DNA from: Lasiosphaeris hirsuta
Taxonomy: Eukaryota; Ascomycota; Sordariomycetes; Sordariales; Lasiosphaeriaceae
DNA: 64,000 bases
Assembly (NCBI GenBank): GCA_030549175.1
Contig: JAUKUA010000001.1
Location: 4,588,001 to 4,652,000, forward strand
Direction: 5' to 3'
Shown here: positions 37,317 to 47,717 of the stretch, one piece after another
Numbering within the stretch: position 1 is the stretch's first letter
How the letters are laid out: each line of letters opens with the position of its first letter
Notes under the pieces: generated by a model
What the model was told of the DNA's origin: nothing
Database searches by the model: none
What the model saw: the letters and a program-made list of their open reading frames with translations, nothing else
Position numbers and translations under genes: made by a program

Positions 37317-39467
37317 CTACCCGCCCAAGCCCCTTTTCTTTCCACCTGTATCACTCGGCACAGCAATTAGCGCGGCATCTGCGCCCCCATCCCCCTTGAC
37401 ACTGACGACTCTCCAATATTTCAGCGCGGCAGCTAACTTCCAGCTCGAGGCATCACACTGGTCGCGTCCTACTGTGCCTCCAGGGAGATCTGTCAGTCCA
37501 CGGGAGGTAGGCTCTCCCGCCCAAGTCTTGGTCTGTCCCCCTCTCTCCACGCCGTTCTCTTCCCCTCTGTCCCAACCCCCTACTCGCAGAATGTCCAGTT
37601 CGGGGATTCCAATCCTCCCCACCACCTTCACCGGCCTCGACAAAACCCACACGATCCCCCCTGTCGTCACCAATAACATGGCTATAGCCCCGCCAATAAA
37701 CGCCCATCCAGTCCACTCCTTGATCAGTAACATCGTCGTCGACTTCCCCCCTACCGCCACTGTTCGCATTACCTCGGGAAGAGGCAGCCCGTCTCCGCCG
37801 AAGAAAGCCTTCAACGTATCAGGATCGATCGAGTAGTTCGCAAACGAGGTAGCCACGACGGCGAACTGCAGCGGCACAGCGAGGAAGTTGCGCAAGTACG
37901 AGGTTGGTGTGTCCTTCTGATCGGGGAAGGAGACTTGGTAAGTGCGATGCAGCCAGGTGAGGTCGTAGATGATAGAGTTGATCTTGGTGGTGACAAGAGC
38001 ATCTGTTTCTCCGGGCGAGGGGATGAGGAGCCTGCTGAAGAGGGTGATGTAGTCGGCAGCAGAGAGGGTGATCTGATCTGAGAGCCCGGCAGGCGATGGT
38101 TTGATATCGACGATGGAGCCGTTGTTGCGGTTGTAGGTCACTGTGGCAAACTGAAAGTAAGCTGTCATCTTGGTCGTCCACTCCATCGGCGTGCCTGTCC
38201 AGCTGGTATTTTTGCTGCACTCGTGGAAGTCGAATATTTGCTGGGGGCAGGATGTCCATCCTGAGTGAAAATTTTAGCCAGAAGCTCCCCGCCTTTGGGG
38301 GGGAAAAAAAAAACATTAGACGTACCGGCAATGACAGATTTTCCATCTTGTTTGAGGCAGAGCTGGACACCGTCCTTCAGCTGCTCTCCGGGGTATATGC
38401 ATTCTCTTGACCAATCGAACTCGAACTTAGGATCCATTCGCTCGTAGACCAGGGTTATGCCTCGCGAATCCTCGACCCTAATTACCTCAACATTGTCAAA
38501 AATGCCGCCATGAAAGGCCGTCAGGTTCAAATGCGGCGAGACTTGGCGCAGCATCTCTAGCCCACCCGGCATTAGGAACGCGGTACAATTGCCGTCACAC
38601 TGCTGTAAGGGAAATGGGACCGAGTATCGAGGGTGGGCGAGGAGAATAGAGGTAAAAGACTGAAAGTAGACCCATAAGTCTGTCGTCCTGATGTTTGAGA
38701 GAAGACGAATATCAATTGGGACAAGGCCGGCATAGACGGGAGTCTTGATGTCGCTGGAAGAGAAGTAATAGTCAAATGTGGCCTGGACTAAGCGGCTGTC
38801 AGCACCTGCGCGGATGCGGAAAACAGAGCGAGTTACCAAGTTACCGACATTTCAAAATTGAGCCAAAGAGTAGCCCCAAAGCAGGGACCAAAAGTCTATA
38901 CCAATGGAATCAGCTTCCAATCGTGGTGTGTCAACGTCAAATCAAGACTCACCTGAGGTCGCACCAGACATCCCGAAAGGCATCGACGGAAGCGATACGG
39001 AAGACCGAAAGCCATCCCGTAGCGGCACTGATGCCAAAGAATGCCGAGGCCGACGTCCCTTTCTCTCTGTCCGCGAGTGTGGTCCGCAGTGTATCTAGCA
39101 ATCCCCGTATCATGGATTCCGAAAGCAGGGCAAAAACTTGGGAGAATATTGAAATTAGGAGGTTGGAAGTAGGCCCATCGAACAATACGCCGCCGACTTG
39201 AGGGTGCTGGCGAATCAGCACATGATAGATAAATAAGCAATATAGGAGACTAAAGATGAGGCAAGTCAGAAAAGACGACAGGAGTAGAGGAACAGAAGAG
39301 AGATTCCGCCATATCTGAGCCTGGCCGGTGTTCTCTTTCGCGATTGGCTGGCTGGTACTCAGGGGCGCCTCTGCCGGAATTTCTTTCCCCTGAACCTCAA
39401 CCTGGACTTCTGGCTCTTCGGCACATCGGAGAGTTGAGACACTGGCCAAAGGCTGTTTCTTGTCCAT
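37317..39467 (-). CDS. Uncharacterised fungal membrane protein, 661 residues
   Basis: Four exons: 39467-38953, 38895-38849, 38805-38326 and 38260-37317. The N-terminal 55 residues are hydrophilic. A strong membrane helix follows (L-L-L-S-S-F-L-T-C-L-I-F-S-L-L-Y-C), then a moderately hydrophobic region at about 95-170 and a helix encoded by the 47-nt second exon (L-V-P-A-L-G-L-L-F-G-S-I-L). A large region of about 350 residues with N-glycosylation sites (N-C-T, N-L-T, N-N-G-S, N-Y-S) and several cysteines comes next, probably outside the cell or in a lumen. The last helix is W-A-F-I-G-G-A-I-A-M-L-L-V, with a cytoplasmic tail of about 110 residues. The layout resembles fungal DUF3176-type membrane proteins, but I cannot confirm that family. 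Intron 38806-38848 is only 43 nt with a weak donor. Confidence 0.7.
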
Positions 39468-40850
39468 GGTCGTTCATACGCGACATGTTGGAAGTGTTTT
39501 GTCTGCATCTCCGAGTCTTGAGATGAGGAGGCTCCGGGTTTTTACCATGTTTCTTAAAAAAGCAGCAATGTTGCATTGCCTTGCGGATCTACAGCTCCGA
39601 CTTCAGCTGCTGTTATCTGCTGTTATCGTGACAAGAATGAGGTGCCATCTTGGATATACCACAATAAGCCGGGCAAATCTTGCCCCGTGCCACCGCGCCC
39701 AGCCGCAATCTCAGCGGTGCTAAATGAATGGTTCACAGAGTTGCATCAACGGGCCGTTGAGACACACAGATTTCCTAGGCGCTCTTCACTGCATGGCGTC
39801 CGGCAAATGGCACGTCGCAGAAAGCAATTCTTTCAGCGCTTTGGCTGCCGCGCTAACGACCTTCCTGATAGAGAGCCAACTTTGGAGAAAGCAGAGTCGC
39901 CGAGCGAGAGCTACTCAGCTGTCCTTTGCCTCTAGCCAACGAGATTTCTTGCATTCCTCTCGTGTCTCAATGATCGCCCCTTGATATGGGCCGCGATTTG
40001 AGGAAATGATTTCTGCCAATGCCAATGCTTCTGTACTGCTTCACCGAAGCGTGTCCAAGAACTGGCTTTGCCAAGCATCGGTGTGGATGGGTGCAACCCA
40101 ACTGCTGCTTGGCCCTGAGATTCAACCGGCGGAATGCAGCCTGGCTCCTTGCAAGAGTCAGATCGGTCTTGAAAGCCTGATCTGTGAACTGCCCGCATTA
40201 GTAGATACCCCCCGTGACATTGGAAGATCATAAGATGCGGCATGCCGGAAGATGCACGTCCCTATCTGCCAGTGCATCGACGCCGCCGTGATGCTTGGCG
40301 GTGTGGTTTGGTGTTGAAGAGGTAGGTAGCTTGGCATGAAAGCTATCTTGAAAACATGTGCCACACGTGGGAGCCAAAAGCCGTGTAGAATTTGGCGTGG
40401 TTCGGGTATTTGTTGGTTGCAATTCTTTGCCTTCTGGGTCACTCGCTGCCCTTGCCGTCAAACAAGCGTGAAGAGAGGGTTAGGGTTTGCGGCGCGCGGT
40501 CGGGCTGGCCAAACCCGATGGATAAATCCGAGAGCAACTTGCAGCGCAAAGACGTAACACAACGCAAAATGCCATGCTCGCGCTTCGGGTTGGAGTTAGG
40601 CACTCATGGGCGGCTCCATCTGGCCGGGCATCGGGCACTTCTTTCCTCCAGCGAGACTGACAATCGGCACCATGACGTTTTAGCGCCGCCTCTTAACTCC
40701 CCGCGCGTTTTGGGCCTGGATAACTCCGTACCTAGGGTCTAGAGAATGGGCGACGCATAAATTCCGTCTTGACTCCCCAAAGGAATCTCGCAACACAACA
40801 AAAGACACGTGCATCAGCACTTTGAACTTTGAACCACCACGCACCCCATC
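39468..40850. other. Intergenic between divergent genes, no gene seen
   Basis: Upstream regions of the membrane-protein gene (-) and the SDR gene (+). It contains a GGTAGGTAG word at 40320-40329. Frames are up to 119 codons, with no motifs. Confidence 0.5.
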
Positions 40851-41716
40851 ATGTCCCTCGCCGGCAAAGTTTTTATCATTACGGGCGCCTCAAGGGGTAT
40901 TGGCAAGGCAATCGCTGAGCGCGTTGCTTCTGACGGCGCCTCGGTCGTCATCAACTACCTCTCCAATAGCCAGGCCGCCGATGAGGTCGTCGCCAAGATT
41001 GGATCCGACCGTGCTCTTGCCGTCCAAGCCGATGCTTCCAAGATTTCTGATATCGAAAAGCTCGTTTCGGCTACTGTCAACAAGTTTTCCAAGATCGATG
41101 TTGTAATACCCAATGGCGCGTGGCATCCATCTTGTGCTTCAACCCGAACAGCTACTTACTCGTAACTTCGTGCCACAGCGGGCATAATGCCTATGCGGGA
41201 TCTAGCAGGTTCTACCGAAGCCGACTTTGATCAAGTATTCGACCTCAATGTCAAGGGCCCCCTGTTTTTGGCCCAGGTACGGATATTCGTCCTCTAACCC
41301 GTCACGCGTGCTAATAATAACGTATGCAACAGAAAGCAGTTCCTCACATGCCAACAGACGGAACTGGCCGCGTCATCCTCGTCTCGACGGGGCTCAACAC
41401 CTCCACCAGCGTCGCACCAGGCTACCTTCTGTACGTGGCAAGCAAGGGCGCTGTCGACCAACTGACCCGGGTCCTGTCCAAGGATCTTGGCAAGAAAAAC
41501 ATCACGGTAAATGCTATTGCGCCAGGCCCGACGGGAACCGACTTGTTCTTTGAGGGAAAGAGCGAGCAGCTTCTGTCTGCTATTAGGTCTCAGAGCCCGC
41601 TCAATAGACTCGGCACACCTGAGGAAATAGCCGATGTTGCTGCGTTTATGGCCGGTGACGGAAGCAGGTGGGTTTCGGGCCAGACAATCCGCGTGAACGG
41701 AGCCAACATGGTTTGA
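40851..41716 (+). CDS. Short-chain dehydrogenase/reductase (classical SDR)
   Basis: Three exons: 40851-41115, 41179-41276 and 41333-41716, giving 248 residues, the usual size of classical SDRs. The cofactor motif T-G-A-S-R-G-I-G lies at 11-18. The N-N-A-G motif reads P-N-A-G and is rebuilt across the first intron. The active site has Tyr155 and Lys159 in Y-V-A-S-K, with Ser139 or a nearby Ser/Thr as the third residue. The P-G-P-T-G-T-D loop and C-terminal S-G-Q-T-I-R-V-N-G are typical. Arg15 and the absence of an acidic residue after strand 2 (V-I-N-Y-L-S) suggest NADP(H). It is a cytosolic oxidoreductase; the substrate is unknown, and neighbours give no pathway. The first intron can only be made in-frame with a GC donor (GCGCGT) at 41116. 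Confidence 0.9.
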
Positions 41717-41904
41717 ATGCATCAAACGCCCACCAAACAAGCGAGGGGCTGGGATAGACTGCATGCCAAAATTACATTCCTGATTACAATTACCATTGGG
41801 AAAAATCACTGTCCTCCCATAAAAACTAACATTAAACCATTTTTGCCCAAGACAAATCAGCCCCTATCCACCTCCCTCCCCCTTCTTTGTCCTCAGTTCC
41901 TCCG

Positions 41905-42357
41905 TCAGCTGTTATGATAAATCCCCCACAGCACCGGAATCGGATGGTCATCCCCCAGCTCCGAGCAATTCATCAGCCCCGCGCTCCCCACCTTGTCGCT
42001 ATTCCATGTAAACCGGTCTACCGCGCCATGAATCAAGTCGATGATGTCCTGGTTCCCAATCTTGACGAGGATGCCGCCCTTTGGGCAGTGCTGCGGCATG
42101 CACGCCGTCTGCACCCCGAACGCGCACGTGTCCTTCTGCGCGATCTGGAACTGCGTGCCCCCCGACTCAAACGTCCACGTCCCGCCGCCCACGATGTTGG
42201 CTGCCAGGTTCATGCAGTCGGACGCGCTTGGCGAGGCCCCCGACGTGTGGTCTTCCCAGGTCGTGTCGCCGCAGTCGTTGATGCTGGACGCCCGAGCCGT
42301 CTTGGTGGCCACGAGGGCGGCGATGGCAAGGGCCACGAGAAGAGCTGGCGGGCGCAT
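41905..42357 (-). CDS. Hce2-domain secreted protein (Ecp2-like effector candidate)
   Basis: Single exon, 150 residues from the ATG at 42357, chosen because it begins a clean signal peptide (about 1-23, ending T-A-R-A); the open frame extends further upstream without one. The mature domain matches the Hce2 (homolog of Cladosporium fulvum Ecp2) pattern: N-D-C-G-D-T-T-W, then S-A-S-D-C-M-N-L, then G-G-G-T-W-T-F and the K-D-T-C-A-F-G-V-Q strand. Six cysteines are visible in the mature part. Proteins with this domain are secreted and some act on plant hosts or other fungi, but the function of this one is not shown. Minus-strand TATATA at about 42474-42481, next to a CCAAT word, lies about 120 nt upstream. 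Confidence 0.8.
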   Translation of the reverse strand: MRPPALLVALAIAALVATKTARASSINDCGDTTWEDHTSGASPSASDCMNLAANIVGGGTWTFESGGTQFQIAQKDTCAFGVQTACMPQHCPKGGILVKIGNQDIIDLIHGAVDRFTWNSDKVGSAGLMNCSELGDDHPIPVLWGIYHNS

Positions 42358-43636
42358 TTCGGGCTTGCATGCTCTTCCTTCGGGGTGGCCTGGCGTCTCT
42401 GTCTGGGGATACCCCTGACTCGAACGCTGTCTGGTCAAGAAGGAAACTACTGACTGTGGACGGCCGGGCCAGCGATATATAAAGCCAATGGACATTCGTG
42501 TCAAAGAGTCAGGTGGTCGGAATTGGAGTGCCAGCAATGAGTGTTTCATTTAGATGGTACAAGTACTACCACCGACGCCGAACACCACTCGGGGTATTAC
42601 AGGAGGAACCGCTCATATTTCGCTAACTCCATGACCCGACCGGCTGTCACTGAATATGGGATGGGCAAGGCTTTCCCGTCCATACAGATAAACTGCTCGG
42701 GTCGCATATATACATGTAAATCCTTTGCTCAAATCAAAGCAACTGAAACTTACCAAGGCAAATTTGAAGAGTCTACATTCTGTTCGTACAGCCTCAGTGC
42801 GAGCTGCGTCGTGGCCGCTGCATGGTTACCTCTCATATCCGCCGACGTCGGCCCGTCGACCTCATTTCTCTGCTGTGTATGTGCTCCAACGTTTCAAAGT
42901 TACGCAGATACCAATAGTACAAAACAGACAAGCGCTCAGAATTGGCGAATACTGTTGGTTTAGACGTTATCGTTGTTACTTTATGAGATCTCTATTTCAT
43001 TCATAGTCCCATAACCACAACAAAACTACCCAAGGCAGCTTACCTAGTTGCCTTGCCTCACCCGGCTGAACAATAAATAGCTGGTACTAGATTATGTATT
43101 TGTCTTTAGCTAAAGGATTCTCAATTTGGAAGGAGTGCTTTCTCGGTTGTTCCTGGACAACTCCTCTGAGACTCGCGACACGGCCGGCCCCGAAGTAGGT
43201 ATATTGATCATCACGGTCTGTGAAAGAATCTGCAACGGCATCTAGGTCCAATAAAGTCAAGCCGGCACAGATGGGTTGTCATCGGATATTCCAGCTCAAC
43301 GACTTCGATATGTCCCCCAACTCAGTGTGGGTGTCCGTTGTATATTTGCCATGTTTTTGGGAGAGCAGGCGGTCTTTAGATAGTTATAAAAGTGTAGCCG
43401 ACTATTTCGTTCGAACAAACTAGGTCGACTTGACTTTCACGCAATCCATCGACACACGCAAAGACCTTATTACCCTTCTCTTACGCAACGACAGCAACGC
43501 CATTACCGACAAAGAGTAACGAGCCACAAGCCTCACAACGGCACGCAACTTGAACACTCTTTCCGAGCTTTTCCCAGCTTCCGGCTTGGGCGATCATCCG
43601 GTCGACGGCAGCGTCCCAGTCACTGGCAACGCTGAG
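42358..43636. other. Intergenic between divergent genes
   Basis: The left end is the Hce2 gene promoter. At the right, TATAAAA at 43385-43391 on the plus strand precedes a CA-rich leader of about 245 nt before the ATG at 43637. No further gene seen. Confidence 0.5.
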
Positions 43637-44572
43637 ATGGACGGCAGGATCCTGACCGCTCTCACCACCGCCCTCTCGAACAACAACAGATCGGAGGCAA
43701 TCCACCTATTCACCGAGGTTGCGCGAGCCATGCACGAGAGACTCTATATTCTCGAACGCGACCCTTCGGCACAGGATGAATTCTGGCAGTCAGTCTGCGA
43801 CGCTGGAGGCATGCGCTGGGCGGCAGATCTGGGCCCTGAAGTCATCCGACAGCTCATGACCACCTTTCTCCAAAGGCGCCTGACTTCGGGAGATAGGAGG
43901 CTCAGTGAACTCACCCACGTTCTCGACAGCCTCAACGATTGGCTGAACCCGAGACGTTTCCTAATGATTCCACTCATCTACGAAGACGCCGGCCTGGCTG
44001 CCACTCTACTCCCAGCTCCAGGTCAGCCGGGCCCTGCTGACGAGCCCGAAGCCCAAGGTGACTGGCAGGAGAAGCCGGCTAACAACAACCAGGGCGGCAT
44101 CGACCTTTCCTATGGCCCTCGTATCTACGACGCCTATCCAGATGCTGTAGAAGGCCACTTCTACCTTGTGCCCTCCCCGGTGACTGAGATCGCCAACGAC
44201 AACCATCCCGGGGCCGGAGCTGAAATCGACTTTGACATTCTGCCTCCCCCAGCGATGGAAGTCGCCAGCGACAACATGCAGGCCGCACACAACACGCATG
44301 CCGCATCGGTGCGCAACTTGTTCCTCCCAACCCTGTTGCCCGACGACTACCGCAGCCCATCGGCCTTCCTCCCGAACGAGGAGGGCATGCGGGAGGGGGA
44401 GGGGGACATTGGTCAGGCTGCCCTCACTGACGCCGACCAGGTCCTAGCTCGCCCCGAGGAGTGGATGCCACACGAGCCCTGCCTTCAAACACTCAACGAC
44501 CGTGGCCCGGTGGAGGATCTCTGGCTCTTCCTCGACCCTCGCCTCGCGGAGGATGAGGATGATCTTGTTTGA
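43637..44572 (+). CDS. Hypothetical acidic protein, 311 residues
   Basis: The open frame starts upstream of 43637 without an ATG; the first ATG gives 311 residues and fits the TATA box about 250 nt upstream. Residues 1-120 look helical (L-T-T-A-L-S-N-N-N-R-S-E-A, L-F-T-E-V-A-R-A-M-H-E-R-L, V-I-R-Q-L-M-T-T-F-L-Q-R-R). After about 140 the protein is Pro/Asp/Glu/Asn-rich and probably unstructured, ending in an acidic D-E-D-D-L. No signal peptide, membrane helix or known domain is seen. Codon use and the long clean frame suggest a real gene. Function unknown. Confidence 0.65.
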   Translation: MDGRILTALTTALSNNNRSEAIHLFTEVARAMHERLYILERDPSAQDEFWQSVCDAGGMRWAADLGPEVIRQLMTTFLQRRLTSGDRRLSELTHVLDSLNDWLNPRRFLMIPLIYEDAGLAATLLPAPGQPGPADEPEAQGDWQEKPANNNQGGIDLSYGPRIYDAYPDAVEGHFYLVPSPVTEIANDNHPGAGAEIDFDILPPPAMEVASDNMQAAHNTHAASVRNLFLPTLLPDDYRSPSAFLPNEEGMREGEGDIGQAALTDADQVLARPEEWMPHEPCLQTLNDRGPVEDLWLFLDPRLAEDEDDLV

Positions 44573-44957
44573 GAACCCCGAGGTTTCAAGGTGAGTAAAC
44601 CCCCTTCATAGGTGATGCTGATATTGAGGAAGAGGGCCCTAGGTGGTCTTGGAAAGAAGGTGAACAAAAAGTAAAATAGTTACTAGAAAAAAGAAAGAAA
44701 AAGAAAAAAAGAATTCGCTTCAACTTTAATCTCCCCTCTTGCTAACAAAGTGATGATGACCTGCAATGTTGACTAATGATCTCAATATTTGAATGCGGAT
44801 ATCGAGGAAATCCTCATAAGTTAACACCCGTATGTACATATCTCCAGTAGTACCTACATAGGTAGGTAATATAGAATCCGATATGCAAAAGAACAAGCCC
44901 CTCTAAAACCCTCGAGTCTGGCAACTACTAAAGTATATATAGGGTAGCAATAATTAA
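44573..44957. other. Short intergenic between convergent genes
   Basis: It holds the 3' ends of the acidic-protein gene (+) and the amino-acid permease gene (-). An A-rich stretch lies at 44670-44711 and an AGGTAGGTA word at 44860-44868. No gene seen. Confidence 0.5.
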
Positions 44958-46729
44958 CTAGACAGTCCGCCAATACCATGTCCTGGCGGCATGAAACAGC
45001 AAACCAAAAGCCCAAACGCCAAGCAGAACAAACGCTTGTTGAGGTGCAAACAAAGCGCCTCTAACGACAACAAAGCCGCTCACTAGCGCAAATGTGACGG
45101 GAATCAAGATGAAGGGCTTGTACGGCCTACGCAAGGCAGGCTCGCGGAACCGCAGGAAAATCGCGCCTACAACAACGAGATGGAAAAAGGTATACTCTCC
45201 CAATCCATTGAAGGTTAGGAGAGCGCGGAAGTTGCCCAGCAGGATGTAAAGTGCCGAAAGAACTGCTGAGAGAATTATGGCGTTGACAGGGGCGTCGGAT
45301 TGTGTTTCCTTTGAGGAATCTGGCGACTCGGCTGGCGATTCTTCGCCATTGCTGCTCTGGCTGGTTTCAAAGCCCACGCGTCCCACAACGCAGAAAATAC
45401 TGGGGAACCAGTTCATATTGGCGGCTGCGACCGCCATACGCCCTGCAACGAACGAATTTCCTAGCAGGGAGCCCGCAACAACCATGCAGATGAGAAAGGC
45501 AGGAAATATCGCGGCCGCGGGTCCGAGGAGACGAGTGATGGCAGTCTGTACATACTGTTGGATATCGGTGAAATAGGGAAATAAAGACGGAGAACTTACT
45601 ACGACAACACTGTCAGTGGCTGAGACAAGGTTCCAAGGGAGAAGAACATAATAGGATGCATTGGCGACGAGAAAGCAGATGATGATAGTCGGAATCGAAG
45701 TGTTGATTGCCAGTGGCAGTTGGCGTGCAGGCTGTGAAAGCTCGGCCGAAATGTAGACGGCCTAGTAGGAGAGGTGCTGTTAGTACAGGCGGAATGTCTC
45801 ATTTGATTCAAAACACCCACCTTGTCCCATCCCGAGTATGCCCACAAGGCACCGTAAAGTGCTGCCGAAAGATGCCCCAACGTCTCCCACTCACCCAGTC
45901 CCTCCCAATGAGTAATGCTGCCGTCGGCATTGACACTATCTCTGTATCCGAACCACGGCTTCTGATACCAATCTAGGCCCTTGTTTATCTTCCAAGAGTC
46001 TTTTGGGTCCACAACATGGATCAGCACAACCAATGAAGCGGCCAATACAACGGCGGCAATGGTAAAGAACTTGATGACAACAAAGAAATTGTTCAGCCTC
46101 GTGCTGGCCTTTGTGCTGATTGAGTTTGCCACGCTGACCAATGCAAGAATCACAACAGACCACAACTTGTGGTCTAGCTTGTGGCCCTCTCCAACAACGC
46201 CCGCGGCCGAGTAAATCGTCTCGACAAAGACAATGCTCAAAATAGCCAAGGTCGCCGGCATCACAGCCACAACCCAGGTCCAGGCGGCAAGGAATCCAAA
46301 AGTGTCTCCAAAGATGTACTTGAGGTACGGCTGTATGCCCCCCTCGCCAGGAATTGCCGTCCCCAGCTCGGCTAAGGTACTCGCACCGGTCCAGGCCAGC
46401 ACGCCGCCGACCAGCCATACCACTAGGGCAACACCCGGCGACGGCACATTGGCGTCAATGGACCCCGGCGATGTAAACACGCCGCTCCCAATCACGATGC
46501 TGATGACGATGGCGAAGGCCTCGACGGCGCCGAGGTTGCGCGTGAAGGTGCCGGGGGTAGCACGCTCCTGGTCGTTTGTGCCGCCATTCTGGTTGCCGTC
46601 GCTGGCTATAGCGGTGGTATTGCCATCGACATCTGCGTAGCGCGGTTGGCTGCTGCCGCCCAGGAGGGGTTGTTGTTCATTTGCATTGTGAGTCAGGGTC
46701 GTCCCTTGGGTGCCTGAATCAGGGGCCAT
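44958..46729 (-). CDS. APC-family amino-acid permease (LAT/methionine-permease-like)
   Basis: Three exons: 46729-45821, 45761-45600 and 45554-44958, all in phase 0, giving 555 residues. The N-terminal 70 residues are hydrophilic, followed by about 12 membrane helices. Helix 1 has the I-V-I-G-S-G-V-F-T-S-P-G signature of the LAT/APC transporters, then G-V-L-A-W-T-G-A-S-T-L-A-E-L-G-T-A-I-P with the extracellular G-E-G-G-I-Q-P-Y-L motif, as in yeast Mup1/Mup3 and human LAT proteins. It should import a neutral amino acid, perhaps methionine, through the plasma membrane; substrate is inferred from family only. The 45-nt second intron has two usable acceptors close together (45555 or 9 nt further in), differing by three residues. 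Confidence 0.9.
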
Positions 46730-47012
46730 TTTCGCTTCTTTCCGGAGCCCAAGTGCTGGCGGTGTTGAACTGATGATGTCGCTTCGCTGGTGGAGCGAGA
46801 CGCATTTGAGGTCTGGACTCTGATGTCGTGGTCGAGAAGGGACGGCGGGAGAGCGATGTGTATGCCTGAATCGTGAGTCGTGACCGCTTACCAATTGGAA
46901 AGAAAACAGCTCCACCTCAAATCGATGGGATGGGACGGGATGGGCTACGCTAGCGGGCTCGGCTCCCCGCGTTACGATCCCTGTTCTCATTGTTCCCGTG
47001 CGAGCACGCGAC

Positions 47013-47035
47013 TTTTTTTTTTTTTTTTTTTTTTT
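47013..47035 (+). repeat. Poly-T tract (23 T)
   Basis: A run of 23 T on the plus strand, read as poly-A in the sense of the permease gene, lies about 285 nt upstream of its start codon. Confidence 0.9.
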
Positions 47036-47393
47036 ATCGAGGGAACGTTGGCGGCTGAAACCTGGGCGCATGACGAATCGACCCTGCAGTGCAGACACCT
47101 TGATAGCGCTCGGCACTAGCCTACAGCGCGGGGCGATTGAGTGTGAAAGACCTTCAAGACCTTCAAGACTTTCAACCCTCATTCTTGAGCAAATTCAAGA
47201 AACTGAGATTACTAGCGTAATTGCTGTCGCGATGTGTCGTATGCTTTTCACACCGCTTTTTCTCCTCAGCTGGCTAGAAACTTGGGAGATTGGAGACGCC
47301 TTGAAGCATTTCACTAATAGGGGCTAGCTTGACGTCGCACGTTCACGGTAGGAGGGCATGAGTCAGGAAGTGTAAATGTCACCAGCGATAACG

Positions 47394-47414
47394 TATATAT
47401 ATATATATATATAT
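47394..47414. repeat. TA dinucleotide microsatellite
   Basis: About ten tandem TA units lie between the permease promoter and the tRNA gene. Confidence 0.9.
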
Positions 47415-47643
47415 GCAATTGGAGAATCGTCTTACTAAAAATCGTCATTTCCTTTCTCAGCCTTAATCTGCATGTTTTGGATCGACGGAGTGACGTTGAA
47501 GGTCATGGTGCTTCTGTTTATGCATTTAAAAGGGGCACCGCCAAATTCTCAACAACAGCGCGCTCTTACTAGAAACGATACTTAAAAGGGAAAATGCACT
47601 AAGTAAAAAGTTGAGGCCACTCATAGCGTCGATCTTGACAGGT

Positions 47644-47717
47644 CGCCAACGGCGAGACTCGAACTCGCAACATTCAGATTAAAAGTCTGACGCGCTAACC
47701 AATTGCGCCACGCCGGC
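47644..47717 (-). tRNA. tRNA-Lys (anticodon UUU)
   Basis: A 74-nt cloverleaf on the minus strand. The acceptor arm pairs GCCGGCG (47717-47711) with CGTTGGC (47651-47645), including two G-U pairs, and the discriminator base is G at 47644. The A-box region reads TGGCGCAATTGGTTAGCGCG. The anticodon arm is TCAGA-CTTTTAA-TCTGA with anticodon TTT. The T arm is GCGAG-TTCGAGT-CTCGC (B box GAGTTCGAGTC). No intron and no encoded CCA are seen. It decodes AAA and AAG lysine codons. Confidence 0.95.

Larger units (their letters stand above)
46730..47643. other. Permease promoter region with poly-T and TA repeat
   Basis: Upstream region of the amino-acid permease (-). It includes a T run at 47013-47035 and a TA microsatellite near 47394-47414. 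An open frame continues upstream of the chosen permease start but looks non-coding. No other gene seen. Confidence 0.5.

Noticed and set aside
46730..47182. N-terminal extension of the amino-acid permease frame
   Set aside because: It translates a poly-T tract as a poly-Lys run and other low-complexity residues; the ATG at 46729 gives a normal permease N-terminus.
47394..47414. TA repeat considered as a promoter or replication origin
   Set aside because: A simple dinucleotide microsatellite with no consensus element around it.
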